Assembly: GCA_029204225.1 (NCBI GenBank) | Contig: CM055114.1 | Coordinates: 17,961,849-18,025,848, forward strand | Origin: Diphasiastrum complanatum | Taxonomy: Eukaryota > Streptophyta > Lycopodiopsida > Lycopodiales > Lycopodiaceae | Length of the DNA stretch: 64,000 nucleotides | Direction: 5' to 3' | The notes under the pieces: model-generated | The model's input: the letters and a program-made list of their open reading frames with translations, nothing else | Told to the model about the DNA's origin: nothing | The model's database searches: none | In this document: positions 45,647 through 57,262 of the stretch, one piece after another | Numbering within the stretch: position 1 is the stretch's first letter | Layout: every line of letters starts with the position of its first letter | Program-made: the position numbers and the translations under genes

Positions 45647-46097
45647 GTAAGTTCATTCGTAACTACAATATTCAACCATGGATTTTACAAATTTATTACC
45701 CATTCAGTAGTTATCAGATGCTGAGCATAGCAAATGAACGGATATTGCTATGCGCAACATACCAAAATATAGAGCACAATAATTTATTATTCGACTTTGA
45801 TTTGAGTTGATATGGATGTGATTTTTAGCTTTGAATATAGTCCCAAAAACAACAATCTCATAAAAAAAACTTCAATGCTCTAGATATCTATTTTGAGTTA
45901 TTCTAAAAAACCTACATTTTTTAAAGTCTGTCATTGTTTTAAAGACTACTACTCATAAAAGGTCTACATGCTTCTGTAAAAAATTTAACATCGATTTTTG
46001 AGAAACTATGAAAGTTCTATTCCTACACTTTGTCTATCCAAGGGCAAGTCTCGATTCCTATGTCTGGATACTTGAGTTTGTCAAAAAAATTGGCTAT

Positions 46098-46419
46098 GCT
46101 CGAGAGCAAATTTTTTTTCAAAGTTTTCGACCTATGCTCAGCATAGGTGAATCTTTTCTTCAGACAAAGAATCTTTAAATTACATAACAAAAAGATTCTT
46201 TATAAACAAAAAGATTTTCCTATGTCGAGCATAGCAAAAAAAAAATTGGCTGCGGCGGCCACAGCCAATTTTTTTTTGCTATGCTCAGCATAGGAGAATC
46301 TTTTTGTTTATAGAGAATCTTTTTGTTATGTTATTTAAAGATTCTTTGTCTGAAGAATAGATTCACTTATGCTGAGCATAGGTAGAAAACTTTTGAAAAA
46401 AAATTGCTCTCGCAAGAGC
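46098..46419. repeat. Long hairpin in unit copy 2
   Basis: Same inverted repeat as at 43371-43692, offset by 2727 bp. Confidence 0.9.
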
Positions 46420-46640
46420 TTGCGGAACAATGCAAAAAGCTATTTTTTTCCAAGCGATTGCAACGCATGCGAGCTTTTCTGAAGAAATAGTTTATCCTTG
46501 CTGCTCAAGGTAGCGCAACTTTTGCTCTCGTAGGAGCTCGCGGAACAGTGCAAGAAGTTATTTTTTTCCAAGTGATTGCAGCGCCTACGATGGTAGTGCT
46601 TGTGGTTGAGGTGCTGCTCATTTTATAAAGAATTGTTTTG

Positions 46641-46914
46641 TAAACGAAGTGGCGAATGGGTGCGTAACGCGTGGGAATTTGCCAAACAGTTTGGGCCAAA
46701 TCCTGAATAAACGAAAGCTAAAAAGCGCTGTTTGATGAGCCTGCATAATATTAGGTAGTTGGTTGGGTAAAGGCTGACCAAGCCAATGATGCTTAGCTAG
46801 TCTTTTCGGATGATCAGCCACATTGGGACTGAGACACAGCCCAGACTTCGGGGGAGGCAGCAGTGGGGAATCTTGGACAATGGGCGAAAGTCTGATCCAG
46901 CAATATTGCATGAG
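46641..46914 (+). pseudogene. rrn18: Partial mitochondrial small-subunit rRNA (copy 2)
   Basis: Same fragment as 43914-44187, carried in the second copy of the 2727-bp unit. No difference was seen within the rRNA part. Confidence 0.85.
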
Positions 46915-48824
46915 ATGTCATCATTAAGTAGCTCCATGATATTTTGGACGATGATGTGCTGTTGAAGATGAGCTGCAAGCTTTTGAGTTAAGGCGACAAG
47001 TTGGGAATTTGAGAGAGCAGTCGAAGGAGCTTGGGAAGGGCCTGGGGCTTTTAGAGCAGTAGGCGAACGAGCTCTTCTGGATGCTGGTGAACAGTAGAGT
47101 AGCACTCCTTAATTTGATTGCTCATTCAAGAAGCTGAGTTCAGCCATCCACTCATTATGAGTGCACATTTCAATTTTGGATAACCTTTGCTTCCATCATA
47201 TGAATCTAGAAGGTGAGATCAAGATCTTGTAGAGGATGTCGTAGAAAAACATTTGGTCTGATATATGGCACCAAAAGCATTTCTTTTTGAGATTCGTATG
47301 CTGTCCACTAGCGATGGACCAGCGATGAACCAATGCTTCTTTCCACATACTTTTTAAGCATGATAATGATAGGTATGCATCACATATTGTGGGTTGAGAC
47401 AAAAGCTTCTTAATGACCAGCGACGAAGCACTTCATACGTTATGAATGGTTGTGTGTATTCAAACTCTTTATCGTAGATATGAAAGGATGAAAGGTTGGT
47501 TTGATAACTATAGTATACAATAGGCATTACTATCCTTCAAAGGACAGTATGAATGTTTGGCTGTTCCATAAGTAACAAAAGGTTACATACATAGTCCAGA
47601 GATGAAGCCATTGTAGCATCATGCTATTATACAAAATCTACAACTTAGATACTGGCACGTTCTGATTATGATTAGTATATCTTATGCTTTAACCTGTTTG
47701 CTATCATACATTTGAATGGTTGCGATATCAATGGGAATACTATTGTGTCTAAGCACTAACAAATAAAACTTGCGCTCTTTGTAGCATCGAATATTACTAT
47801 TATCTTCGTTTTCGATAAGGTTTGGTGCAATGATTAGTAAGACTTTCCTTAACATGCTTAGTATCGTTTTCACAATATCTGACAATAATGTTATAAATGG
47901 TTTGAGTCTAAAGAAGGCAAGAGCACTTGAGGGACTAACATGGCATCCTCACAAGAAGTCACTTCTACGATCATCCAGGTACGAGTTTTCTGAACAGTTT
48001 TCAGGTTTTGCAGGCACCACCTACGCTCAAAAGGGAAGATGTCTCTTTACAAATATATTCCATTCTCGGTGACTAATAATGATCCTAAATATAGAAATTA
48101 GTTGTTTCTTACTCATTTCGACTATATCACTTCATAAATGATGTAACTACTCTGTATATAATGACACCTACACTGTCCTAAAACAAGGTTTCTCTTCAAA
48201 TAATCTTGGATAGCATGGATTTGCGTAAGATAAATAGTTCTTACAAAAGGATTAGAAAGGCACGGATCTGCCCTAATACCTTGTAAAAACCACGAAAACC
48301 TCACCAATAAGATGTAGCCTATCCAATACAAGGCCTTAAAAAATCATGGGTTCGATATGGAGTTACGATAAACGTAAGTTCATTCGTAACTACAATATTC
48401 AACCATGGATTTTACAAATTTATTACCCATTCAGTAGTTATCAGATGCTGAGCATAGCAAATGAACGGATATTGCTATGCGCAACATACCAAAATATAGA
48501 GCACAATAATTTATTATTCGACTTTGATTTGAGTTGATATGGATGTGATTTTTAGCTTTGAATATAGTCCCAAAAACAACAATCTCATAAAAAAAACTTC
48601 AATGCTCTAGATATCTATTTTGAGTTATTCTAAAAAACCTACATTTTTTAAAGTCTGTCATTGTTTTAAAGACTACTACTCATAAAAGGTCTACATGCTT
48701 CTGTAAAAAATTTAACATCGATTTTTGAGAAACTATGAAAGTTCTATTCCTACACTTTGTCTATCCAAGGGCAAGTCTCGATTCCTATGTCTGGATACTT
48801 GAGTTTGTCAAAAAAATTGGCTAT

Positions 48825-49146
48825 GCTCGAGAGCAAATTTTTTTTCAAAGTTTTCGACCTATGCTCAGCATAGGTGAATCTTTTCTTCAGACAAAGAATC
48901 TTTAAAATTACATAACAAAAAGATTCTTTATAAACAAAAAGATTTTCCTATGTCGAGCATAGCAAAAAAAAAATTGGCTGCGGCGGCCACAGCCAATTTT
49001 TTTTTGCTATGCTCAGCATAGGAGAATCTTTTTGTTTATAGAGAATTTTTTGTTATGTTATTTAAAGATTCTTTGTCTGAAGAATAGATTCACTTATGCT
49101 GAGCATAGGTAGAAAACTTTTGAAAAAAAATTGCTCTCGCAAGAGC
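48825..49146. repeat. Long hairpin in unit copy 3
   Basis: Same inverted repeat as at 43371-43692, offset by 5454 bp, with one inserted and one lost base in opposite arms. Confidence 0.9.
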
Positions 49147-49367
49147 TTGCGGAACAATGCAAAAAGCTATTTTTTTCCAAGCGATTGCAACGCATGCGAG
49201 CTTTTCTGAAGAAATAGTTTATCCTTGCTGCTCAAGGTAGCGCAACTTTTGCTCTCGTAGGAGCTCGCGGAACAGTGCAAGAAGTTATTTTTTTCCAAGT
49301 GATTGCAGCGCCTACGATGGTAGTGCTTGTGGTTGAGGTGCTGCTCATTTTATAAAGAATTGTTTTG

Positions 49368-49641
49368 TAAACGAAGTGGCGAATGGGTGCGTAACGCGTG
49401 GGAATTTGCCAAACAGTTTGGGCCAAATCCTGAATAAACGAAAGCTAAAAAGCGCTGTTTGATGAGCCTGCATAATATTAGGTAGTTGGTTGGGTAAAGG
49501 CTGACCAAGCCAATGATGCTTAGCTAGTCTTTTCGGATGATCAGCCACATTGGGACTGAGACACAGCCCAGACTTCGGGGGAGGCAGCAGTGGGGAATCT
49601 TGGACAATGGGCGAAAGTCTGATCCAGCAATATTGCATGAG
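49368..49641 (+). pseudogene. rrn18: Partial mitochondrial small-subunit rRNA (copy 3)
   Basis: Same fragment as 43914-44187, carried in the third copy of the 2727-bp unit. Confidence 0.85.
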
Positions 49642-51171
49642 ATGTCATCATTAAGTAGCTCCATGATATTTTGGACGATGATGTGCTGTTGAAGATGAGC
49701 TGCAAGCTTTTGAGTTAAGGCGACAAGTTGGGAATTTGAGAGAGCAGTCGAAGGAGCTTGGGAAGGGCCTGGGGCTTTTAGAGCAGTAGGCGAACGAGCT
49801 CTTCTGGATGCTGGTGAACAGTAGAGTAGCACTCCTTAATTTGATTGCTCATTCAAGAAGCTGAGTTCAGCCATCCACTCACTATGAGTGCACATTTCAA
49901 TTTTGGATAACCTTTGCTTCCATCATATGAATCTAGAAGGTGAGATCAAGATCTTGTAGAGGATGTCGTAGAAAAACATTTGGTCTGATATATGGCACCA
50001 AAAGCATTTCTTTTTGAGATTCGTATGCTGTCCACTAGCGATGGACCAGCGATGAACCAATGCTTCTTTCCACATACTTTTTAAGCATGATAATGATAGG
50101 TATGCATCACATATTGTGGGTTGAGACAAAAGCTTCTTAATGACCAGCGACGAAGCACTTCATACGTTATGAATGGTTGTGTGTATTCAAACTCTTTATC
50201 GTAGATATGAAAGGATGAAAGGTTGGTTTGATAACTATAGTATACAATAGGCATTACTATCCTTCAAAGGACAGTATGAATGTTTGGCTGTTCCATAGGT
50301 AACAAAAGGTTACATACATAGTCCAGAGATGAAGCCATTGTAGCATCATGCTATTATACAAAATCTACAACTTAGATACTGGCACGTTCTGATTATGATT
50401 AGTATATCTTATGCTTTAACCTGTTTGCTATCATACATTTGAATGGTTGCGATATCAATGGGAATACTATTGTGTCTAAGCACTAACAAATAAAACTTGC
50501 GCTCTTTGTAGCATCGAATATTACTATTATCTTCGTTTTCGATAAGGTTTGGTGCAATGATTAGTAAGACTTTCCTTAACATGCTTAGTATCGTTTTCAC
50601 AATATCTGACAATAATGTTATAAATGGTTTGAGTCTAAAGAAGGCAAGAGCACTTGAGGGACTAACATGGCATCCTCACAAGAAGTCACTTCTACGATCA
50701 TCCAGGTACGAGTTTTCTGAACAGTTTTCAGGTTTTGCAGGCACCACCTACGCTCAAAAGGGAAGATGTCTCTTTACAAATATATTCCATTCTCGGTGAC
50801 TAATAATGATCCTAAATATAGAAATTAGTTGTTTCTTACTCATTTCGACTATATCACTTCATAAATGATGTAACTACTCTGTATATAATGACACCTACAC
50901 TGTCCTAAAACAAGGTTTCTCTTCAAATAATCTTGGATAGCATGGATTTGCGTAAGATAAATAGTTCTTACAAAAGGATTAGAAAGGCACGGATCTGCCC
51001 TAATACCTTGTAAAAACCACGAAAACCTCACCAATAAGATGTAGCCTATCCAATACAAGGCCTTAAAAAATCATGGGTTCGATATGGAGTTACGATAAAC
51101 GTAAGTTCATTCGTAACTACAATATTCAACCATGGATTTTACAAATTTATTACCCATTCAGTAGTTATCAG

Positions 51172-51874
51172 ATTATGGTGAGATACAACTGGAAAGCATG
51201 GATATGCTCAGGAGTATGGACAGTAGCGCGTGACGTTTCTTAAGTCACCAGGGTTAGCATAGCATGAATTTGCTCTGACACCTGCACACGTGTTCACACC
51301 ATTTCTTTTAGCGATAAACAATATATACGGTGAAGACTATTCATACTTATGCTTTAAACGAAATGAATTGATATGGACCAATGCCCAGAAATTGATCAGC
51401 ATGGCACTCGCCCTGATACGGTAATGGAAGGGCTTGGCCTATCGCTAAAAAATCGTCTTTGCATTTGGGAAGACTGGACTACGAATTAAAATGCTATTTA
51501 TGTTGATACGTAGTATAACTTCTTATGGACATGGATAACAACTAACGCTCAGCTATGACACACGTCTTCCCCACTGTACTAACTCGTGCGATTTTGTGTT
51601 GTGGGATGGTGGCATGTGTCAGCTAGACGTTTTGAGAGTGGTTATGTTATATGGTGCTTTATTGTACTGTATTTTACTTTTCAGCTTTACTGTACCTTGG
51701 TGGTTTATGAATAAAGGCTTCAAAGGGTTTGGTCTTGCTTTGTCAAGAGGAGCTATGTGAAATTGTGTATCTCTCTCTCTCTCTGCATCCTTGTGGTGTA
51801 ACTCTGACTATTCCTTGGTTGGGATAGTACTAAACCCTTACATTTTACCGGTTCATAAGCTAACAAATGTCTGT
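51172..51874. other. No feature seen
   Basis: Unique sequence after the triplication. A short (CT)n run lies at 51770-51785. The end CATGTTTTAG|TCCACAG at about 51885 could be an intron acceptor for the following relic. Confidence 0.35.
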
Positions 51875-52456
51875 TTTCATGTTTTAGTCCACAGGGTGGT
51901 TTCAAGATGCTGCTCTTTTGGGTTATGACGAGCTCCTACCTCCACCTAACCATTTTATTTAGATGCTTATTTGTTGTATGAAAAAGGTCGTAATGATGCA
52001 TTTTATTATCATTGACACAGATAGGGCTACTTGTTCTTCTGTTGGACCTGAGGATAAGGTTTTATGTTTGACTGATCTGTTGGGGACTTTGGACTGGGTT
52101 AAGATCTATCTGGAGTTTGTTAAAAAGAAAAAACTTTGAGACTCTTAGAAGATCTATATGGTCGGCTCAATGAATTTGTCGAAAGTTTTGAAGAAAATGA
52201 AAGATTTTTTAATCTACATATTAGGAAAGTCTTTGTGTGCCTTGAGAATGAGAATGGTAATTTCTTTGTTGATGTGCCACATACTCCCTTAGATGCACCG
52301 CTTTCACCACATCCTTTGGTCTTTTTAGATGAGCTTAATGAGGATAGTGCTTCCAAGCTTAAATTATTTTCTCAAGATATTTGTGATATTGGTGATCAAT
52401 CTTCATATGACTTCTGCCAACTGTCAAATCCCTTTTGTACCCAGCAGAACTATTGA
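51875..52456 (+). pseudogene. Unidentified ORF relic
   Basis: A frame from about 51885 (GWFQDAALLGYDELLPPP) crosses one TAG at 51959 and continues through IIIDTDRATCSSVGPEDKVL and LLGTLDWVKIYLEF to a stop at 52138. After a frameshift it resumes as LRLLEDLYGRLNEF, VCLENENGNFFVDVPHTP and FLDELNEDSASKLKLFSQD to 52456. Composition is protein-like and acidic. I recognise no family. It ends near a junction with a minus-strand ORF. Confidence 0.4.
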
Positions 52457-52555
52457 GTTCAAATCTGCCTTTACCGCCTATAAGCTTTGGAGCCTACCTA
52501 CTGTCAACTTTCGTGCCCCTGTGCCTATAGACCTTTGGATCTTGATGTTACATCT

Positions 52556-54540
52556 TATTGAAAAAGACATAGAAGTTTGTAAGTCCGTTGCTATAGTGGA
52601 TAGGATGGACCTGCTTGTATTGCTGGTAAGATTGGCGGTTGTTTTGTTAGGTCTGGAGTTGCCCCCTGGTCCATGCTGGAATCTACCCCTGTATCCATTT
52701 GTACATCTTCTTGGCACGGAGGGGAGAATTGCGGCATGACCGGTATGGGGATTTGTGGTCCGGTTTCCAACACTTGAGCGACTGCTTTTTCAAAGGCGGT
52801 GATGGTCTCTTTAGCCTTTGGCAACTCGGTTGAAGCTGCTCCTTTGAACCTGTCAAAGAGGCCTTGGAATCCCTGAAGGGCCACTCTGTATGTTTCCACT
52901 TTCTTAAACAAATATGCGATCTCCATCGGTATGACCGGATGATCTGGTATTTGTGTTTGAAGATAAGCATCACGCTCAAGGGTGGGCGCATCCAATTCAC
53001 CTTGAAGCCGGGTGCGATCTCGTTCGGCCATCTACAATTGACCCTTCAGCAGCTGCACCCATTATTTTGCATCCTGCACAACCTTATCCACCTGATCCTA
53101 TGCAGTTGTCAAGGCGTTTTGTAGGGAGCTGATGTATTCTTCCAAGCGATCAGCTTGTTGCTGGGCCAACTTCTTTTCAGCTTCAGCCTTGTCTTCATGT
53201 TGCCTGACAATCTTCAACTCTCGATCCAACTGGACAATTTTTTGGCTGATCAGAGTGTTTTCAGAGCCCATATCAGAAATTCTCTACTCCATTTTCTTCT
53301 TTCTATCCAGCATAGACTGGATCACTTGCGCAAGGCTTGAGATCAAGTGGAGGCGGCAACAGTAGGAGGACCTGATAGTAGTGTCCTGGATTGGCATGGA
53401 ATAGGTGCCAGTACTTCTTCTTCTTCAAAAATGTCTTTGTCTTCAAATCTCTCAGGCATTGTGGCGTCGAACTGTTTCAATGATTTCACAGCCTTGTCGA
53501 CCCAAAGTGCAGCTGGGCTATCTTCCATGTGAGGTTGTTGGCTAACATCTTCAACACTGACAGTAGATTCATGGATCTGTTTGAATCCTCTTCCAGAAAA
53601 TTGGAGATCAAAAGGCGTAGGGCTCTGGGGCATTTCAAATATTTCAGCGGCCCCAAGGAGGTCGGAATCATCGAACATATCCATGAGAAACTACGTGTTC
53701 GATGAAGTGGCTTCGGTGTGTGGGGGTGAGGCGACATGGGCAGCTGTGATGGAAATGGTAGGCCCAACGGTCACAGACTGTCCTTGATTGGAAACAGAGG
53801 CAAGGGAAGCATCAGAGGCTAGAGGAATGGGAAGTTCAGTGCAAACAACAACAAGGGGTGGAAGCGCAACTGGCGATGTATGCCCAGTGCGATGTCGTGA
53901 CATGGAAGGTGAGTCAGGAATGACAATCTCGCTGCGTGGACGACGACGACTATGAGAACTCGAGGCCTGGTGAGACGACTCGGCCGGTGCTTCTTTATAG
54001 ACCGAAAGAACAGAATCCAGGTGGAAACCATCGATTTTGTTTTCGAGATGAGAAGTGGCTAGAAGGGACAATAAAGAGCCAACAACGAACTGCTGCTTAG
54101 TATTACCCTTAATAGCTTGTTTGAGCTCACCAAAAACAGTCTTGAACCAATTATATGGTTCAAGAGGGGCTTTGGCCAAGTTGGTGTGGGACTCCACTAT
54201 CCTATGGAGGATCTGTGACGTGATCCGGTCTTTCCTGAGGTTGCCAGCCATCAAGAAGCTATTTAGTAGTTGGGCAACAACATGTATTGAAGGCTCAGTG
54301 ATGGCTTACAGAAGGTATCCGCCATTGGTCTAGTGCAGATCATTGGTGAGGTCAATGTATGGCTTGATGGCCTGTTTGGCCTGCTTGTGATTAGGTGAGG
54401 CCTGTGTACCAGATGCTATACCTATGGCTGCAAGGGCGGCCTAAGTGACGTGCACCTTGTGTGTGGCTCCTTGGAAAGTGATATAAAATTTGGATTTCGC
54501 GTCCTTCCACGTACTAAAGGCAAGAGTGATGAAATCCATA
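52556..54540 (-). pseudogene. Unidentified retroelement-like ORF with coiled coil, seven TAG stops
   Basis: Minus strand, opening MDFITLAFSTWKDAKSKF at 54540. The N-terminal third is globular (KDRITSQILHRIVESHTN, PLEPYNWFKTVFGELKQ), the middle Ser/Pro/Thr-rich with an Arg stretch, and the C-terminal part a heptad-type coiled coil (53280-53000: LISQKIVQLDRELKIV, KAEAEKKLAQQQADRLEE). Stops in the reading path are TAG at 54441, 54330, 53691, 53284, 53098, 53032 and 52591, and TAA at 54306 and 53062. One frameshift lies between 53343 and 53286. It lies downstream of gypsy integrase on the same strand, the position of the extra ORF in some gypsy lineages, but could equally be a gag or a separate gene. 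Confidence 0.55.
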
Positions 54541-55406
54541 TTGATTCGACTAGAAAAAGCTCTCTCATGAATACCCATTGTAGTGAGCAGAGGCTCCGTA
54601 AGGGTCATCCACTACGTGACCATGCTTGTGCTAGGAAGGATCATGATGTACGCGGATACTGGGAAGTATTGGTAGAAGACATGATGAGCAAAAAAGAAAT
54701 GTAAGACACGTGAAAGTGTATCAGAAAGCAAGTCAGAAAGTTTGGAAGGCTTTGATCGCAAGAAAATTTTGCAAGAGCTTCGCTAGCACAAGTGAGGAAT
54801 GAATCGAATTCAGCCAACTTATAGGTGAATTTGGTGGGTCCATTACACTGAATACTAGTTTGGCTGATCAATTCTGAACAAAAATTTTTAGGCATGTACA
54901 GTACTGTGAAAATAGGCTATAAAAATCTCGGTGAAGATTTTTGGGGATCTGAACCTATCAGGCGAACGTTTTCTAGGTCTGGTGAAGCATGAACCTTTGC
55001 CCAGGAGGGTCTTTCGCCCAAGTACCGTCATAAATGTATTTTTCCACAATCTGAACCTATGGACAACCTATTTTGGACATTTTAAGATCATCTAGCAGGA
55101 CGACGAAGGTTCATAATGAGGTTAAGATGCTCGATGAAGGTTCCCAAAATGGCATATCACGGATCCTTCGTGTGACTCAAAAACTGGGATTTTTCTAGAC
55201 ATGAACCTTCGCCCACCTCAAATTAAATAAATCTAGGATGTACAATCTGAGAGCTCAACGAAGGTTTCTGGTATTGTATAGGCCAAATCTGACTAAAATA
55301 GTGATTTTCCAAGTTATTTTTCATCAAAAATATTGTTCTTCCTTTTTTTCATGTTGATGACTTTCTGACTTTTGCTTATCGGTCTTTTCTCAATTTTTTT
55401 TTTTTT
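54541..55406. other. Spacer with repeated GAAGGTTC words
   Basis: No coding similarity. The word CGAAGGTT or its complement AACCTTCG, and near variants, occur about five times between 54985 and 55270, which suggests an eroded short tandem repeat. A T-run lies at 55398-55409. Confidence 0.4.
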
Positions 55407-56636
55407 TTAAGTACTGAAAACAAAAAATTTGAAAAACAATAAAATTAAAAAACCATTGAAATCAGGCTTGTTGAACTGGCAGGTTGGCTGCCAAAACTTG
55501 CGTAATCGGTTTCCATTCACCGGAGTCTCAAATTGTTTTCCATCCAAGTGCTCAAGAATTACTACGCCATAGTTTAGGATTTCCTTCACTTTATACAGGC
55601 CTTCACCGGTAAACTTCAACTTTTCCTTGATCGGCTTGGTTTTGTACATCAATGCAAGATCTCCTGCTTTCAAATCTTTTTTGTGCAATCAACGATCGTG
55701 CCATTCCTTGCGACGGGCTTTCTCTGCTGCTAAGACATGAACTGCCATCAATCGAGTTTCACATAATTTGTGCAATGCTTCATAACGGAGTTGTAAAGAC
55801 TTATCATCATTTAATCTTTCCGTTGTCGCTATGCATAAAGATGGGATTAAAAATTCAATCAGCATGACAACATCTTGACCATAAACCAGCTCAAAAGGTA
55901 TTTGATTTGTACTATTTTTGTAAGTAGTTATGAATGCCCATAATGCTGCATACAGTTTATGTTCCCAATCAGACCAACTTGCTTCAACTGTCTTTGTCAT
56001 AATGGTGTAGAGAATCTTATTGGAAGACTTAGCTTGGCCATTCCCTCTGAGATAGTAGGGAGTACTAAATCTGTGTATAACAAAAAAATCTTCCAATAAA
56101 CACTTTATTGTTTGATTAACAAAGTGTGTACCCCGATCACTGACAATCTCGATCGGACATCCAAATCTGATTATAATATTTTTATATAGAAACTTGGCCG
56201 TAGATTTCGCATCAGCAACTTTGACAGCTTTGGCTTCAACCCACTTGGTCATATAATCAGTTGCTACGATAATATATCGTGCCTGCTTCAACATAGAACA
56301 ATGCATCATCCAGCAGTTCATCATCCACTTCAGTATTGATTGGTGCGGATTCAATTCGCGAAACGTGATCGGCTAGATAATGTTGCTTCCCCTTTCGAAC
56401 CACAAAGCGAAAGTCAAATTCAGTCAATAACAATAACCATCTTGCAATGTGTCCAGTATTGCACGTCTTGTTTACCAAGTAAAGTAACAATTGATGATCC
56501 GTATAAAATACAAAGTGCGTTTCTATGAGGTAGTGACAAAATTTCCGAACAGAAAAAATCATGGCTAATGCTTCATGTTCGGTTGTTGAATAATTCTTCT
56601 CCGGTTCTCCTGGTTCAGCAAGATTCATTGGTTGCG
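55407..56636 (-). pseudogene. Ty3/gypsy RNase H and integrase
   Basis: RNase H (56630-56330): EKNYSTTEHEALAMIFSVRKF, VFYTDHQLLLYLVNK, HIARWLLLLTEFDF, YLADHVSRI. The zinc-binding N-terminus of integrase is deleted, and YVEAG runs directly into RYIIVATDYMTKWVEAK, with a frameshift. The core keeps the first two catalytic Asp residues (ATDYMTKW, VSDRGTHF), but the Glu motif reads NGQAKSSNKIL, with Lys where Glu is expected. The C-terminal domain is clear: DLKAGDLALMYK, GEGLYKVKEI, YGVVILEHLDGK, VNGNRLRKFW. RNase H adjoining and preceding integrase is the gypsy order. The right end is cut at 56636 by another repeat. Confidence 0.88.
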
Positions 56637-56640
56637 TCCT

Positions 56641-57217
56641 AGCTTCTACAATCATCCAAGTATGAGTTTTTCGAATAGTTTTTAGATTTTGCAGGCACCA
56701 CCTACGTGGAGATGTCTCTTTACAAATATATTCCATTCTCGGCGACTAATAATGATCCTACATACAGAAATTAGTTGGTTCTTACTCAGTTCGACTATAT
56801 CACAAAAAGTCACTTCTACGATCATCCAGGTATGAGTTTTTCGAATAGTTTTTAGATTTTGCAAGCACCACCTACGCGGAGATGTCTCTTTACAAATATA
56901 TTCCATTCTCGGCGACTAATAATGATCCTAAATACAGAAATTAGTTGGTTCTTACTCAGTTCGACTACATCACTTCATAAATGATGTAACTACTCTGTAT
57001 ATAATGACAGCTATGCTGTCCTAAAACAAGGTTTCTTTTCAAATTATCTTGGACAACATGGATTCGCCTAAGATAAACGGTTCTTACAAAAGGATTAGAA
57101 TGACACGGATCTGCCCTAATACCTTGTAAAAACCATAGAAACCTCACCAATAAGATGTAGCCTATCCAATAAAAGGTCTTAAAAAACCACGGGTTGGATA
57201 TGGAGTTACGATAAATA
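56641..57217 (-). repeat. Second location of the LTR-like block, with internal 170-bp duplication
   Basis: 56803-57217 matches the block at 45222-45646. Its first part is duplicated in tandem: 56641-56810 and 56811-56980, period 170 bp, with about 95% identity by eye. The block again carries TTTTTACA plus AGGTATTAGGGCAGATC on the minus strand. Confidence 0.75.
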
Positions 57218-57262
57218 GCAAATTGGAAGGAGCCGACAACTATGCAATTTGGAAATTCAAAA
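57218..57262 (+). pseudogene. Tiny copia gag fragment
   Basis: AAGGAGCCGACAACTATGCA and the following TTTGGAAATTCAAA match the gag start of copia B at 2095-2135 (GADNYAVWKFK). Only about 45 bp remain, joined to the LTR-like block. If the block is an LTR and leader, this would not be its natural downstream gag on the same strand, so the junction looks like a rearrangement. Confidence 0.65.

Larger units (their letters stand above)
42991..45717 (+). repeat. Triplicated 2727-bp unit, copy 1
   Basis: First of three head-to-tail copies. The unit starts in the palindromic word ATGCTGAGCATAGC and ends TTATCAG. Contents in order: an AT-rich block resembling repeats at 61.8-62.1 kb, a 322-bp hairpin, a 118-bp-period direct repeat (43679-43866), a mitochondrial rRNA piece (43914-44187), about 1 kb of unassigned sequence, and a block shared with 56641-57217. 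Single-base differences from copies 2 and 3 lie at about 43329 (T versus C), 44342 (T versus C) and 44970 (A versus G). The many short reading frames in the unit repeat with it and show no coding similarity. Confidence 0.97.
45718..48444 (+). repeat. Triplicated 2727-bp unit, copy 2
   Basis: Exactly 2727 bp after copy 1, and nearly identical. It shares the derived or ancestral bases of copy 3 at the three sites where copy 1 differs. Confidence 0.97.
48445..51171 (+). repeat. Triplicated 2727-bp unit, copy 3
   Basis: Exactly 2727 bp after copy 2. Private changes: one extra A near 48905, one base lost near 49048, CTCATTATG to CTCACTATG near 49881, and CCATAAG to CCATAGG near 50299. It ends at 51171, where unique sequence (ATTATGGTGAG) follows. 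Confidence 0.97.

Noticed and set aside
45601-45660. tRNA-like GGGTTCGAT word
   Set aside because: No acceptor, D or anticodon stem can be built around it; no tRNA gene was found in the window.
42991-51171. CRISPR-like array
   Set aside because: Repeats are 2.7 kb, contiguous and without spacers; no other short regularly spaced repeats with unique spacers were found.
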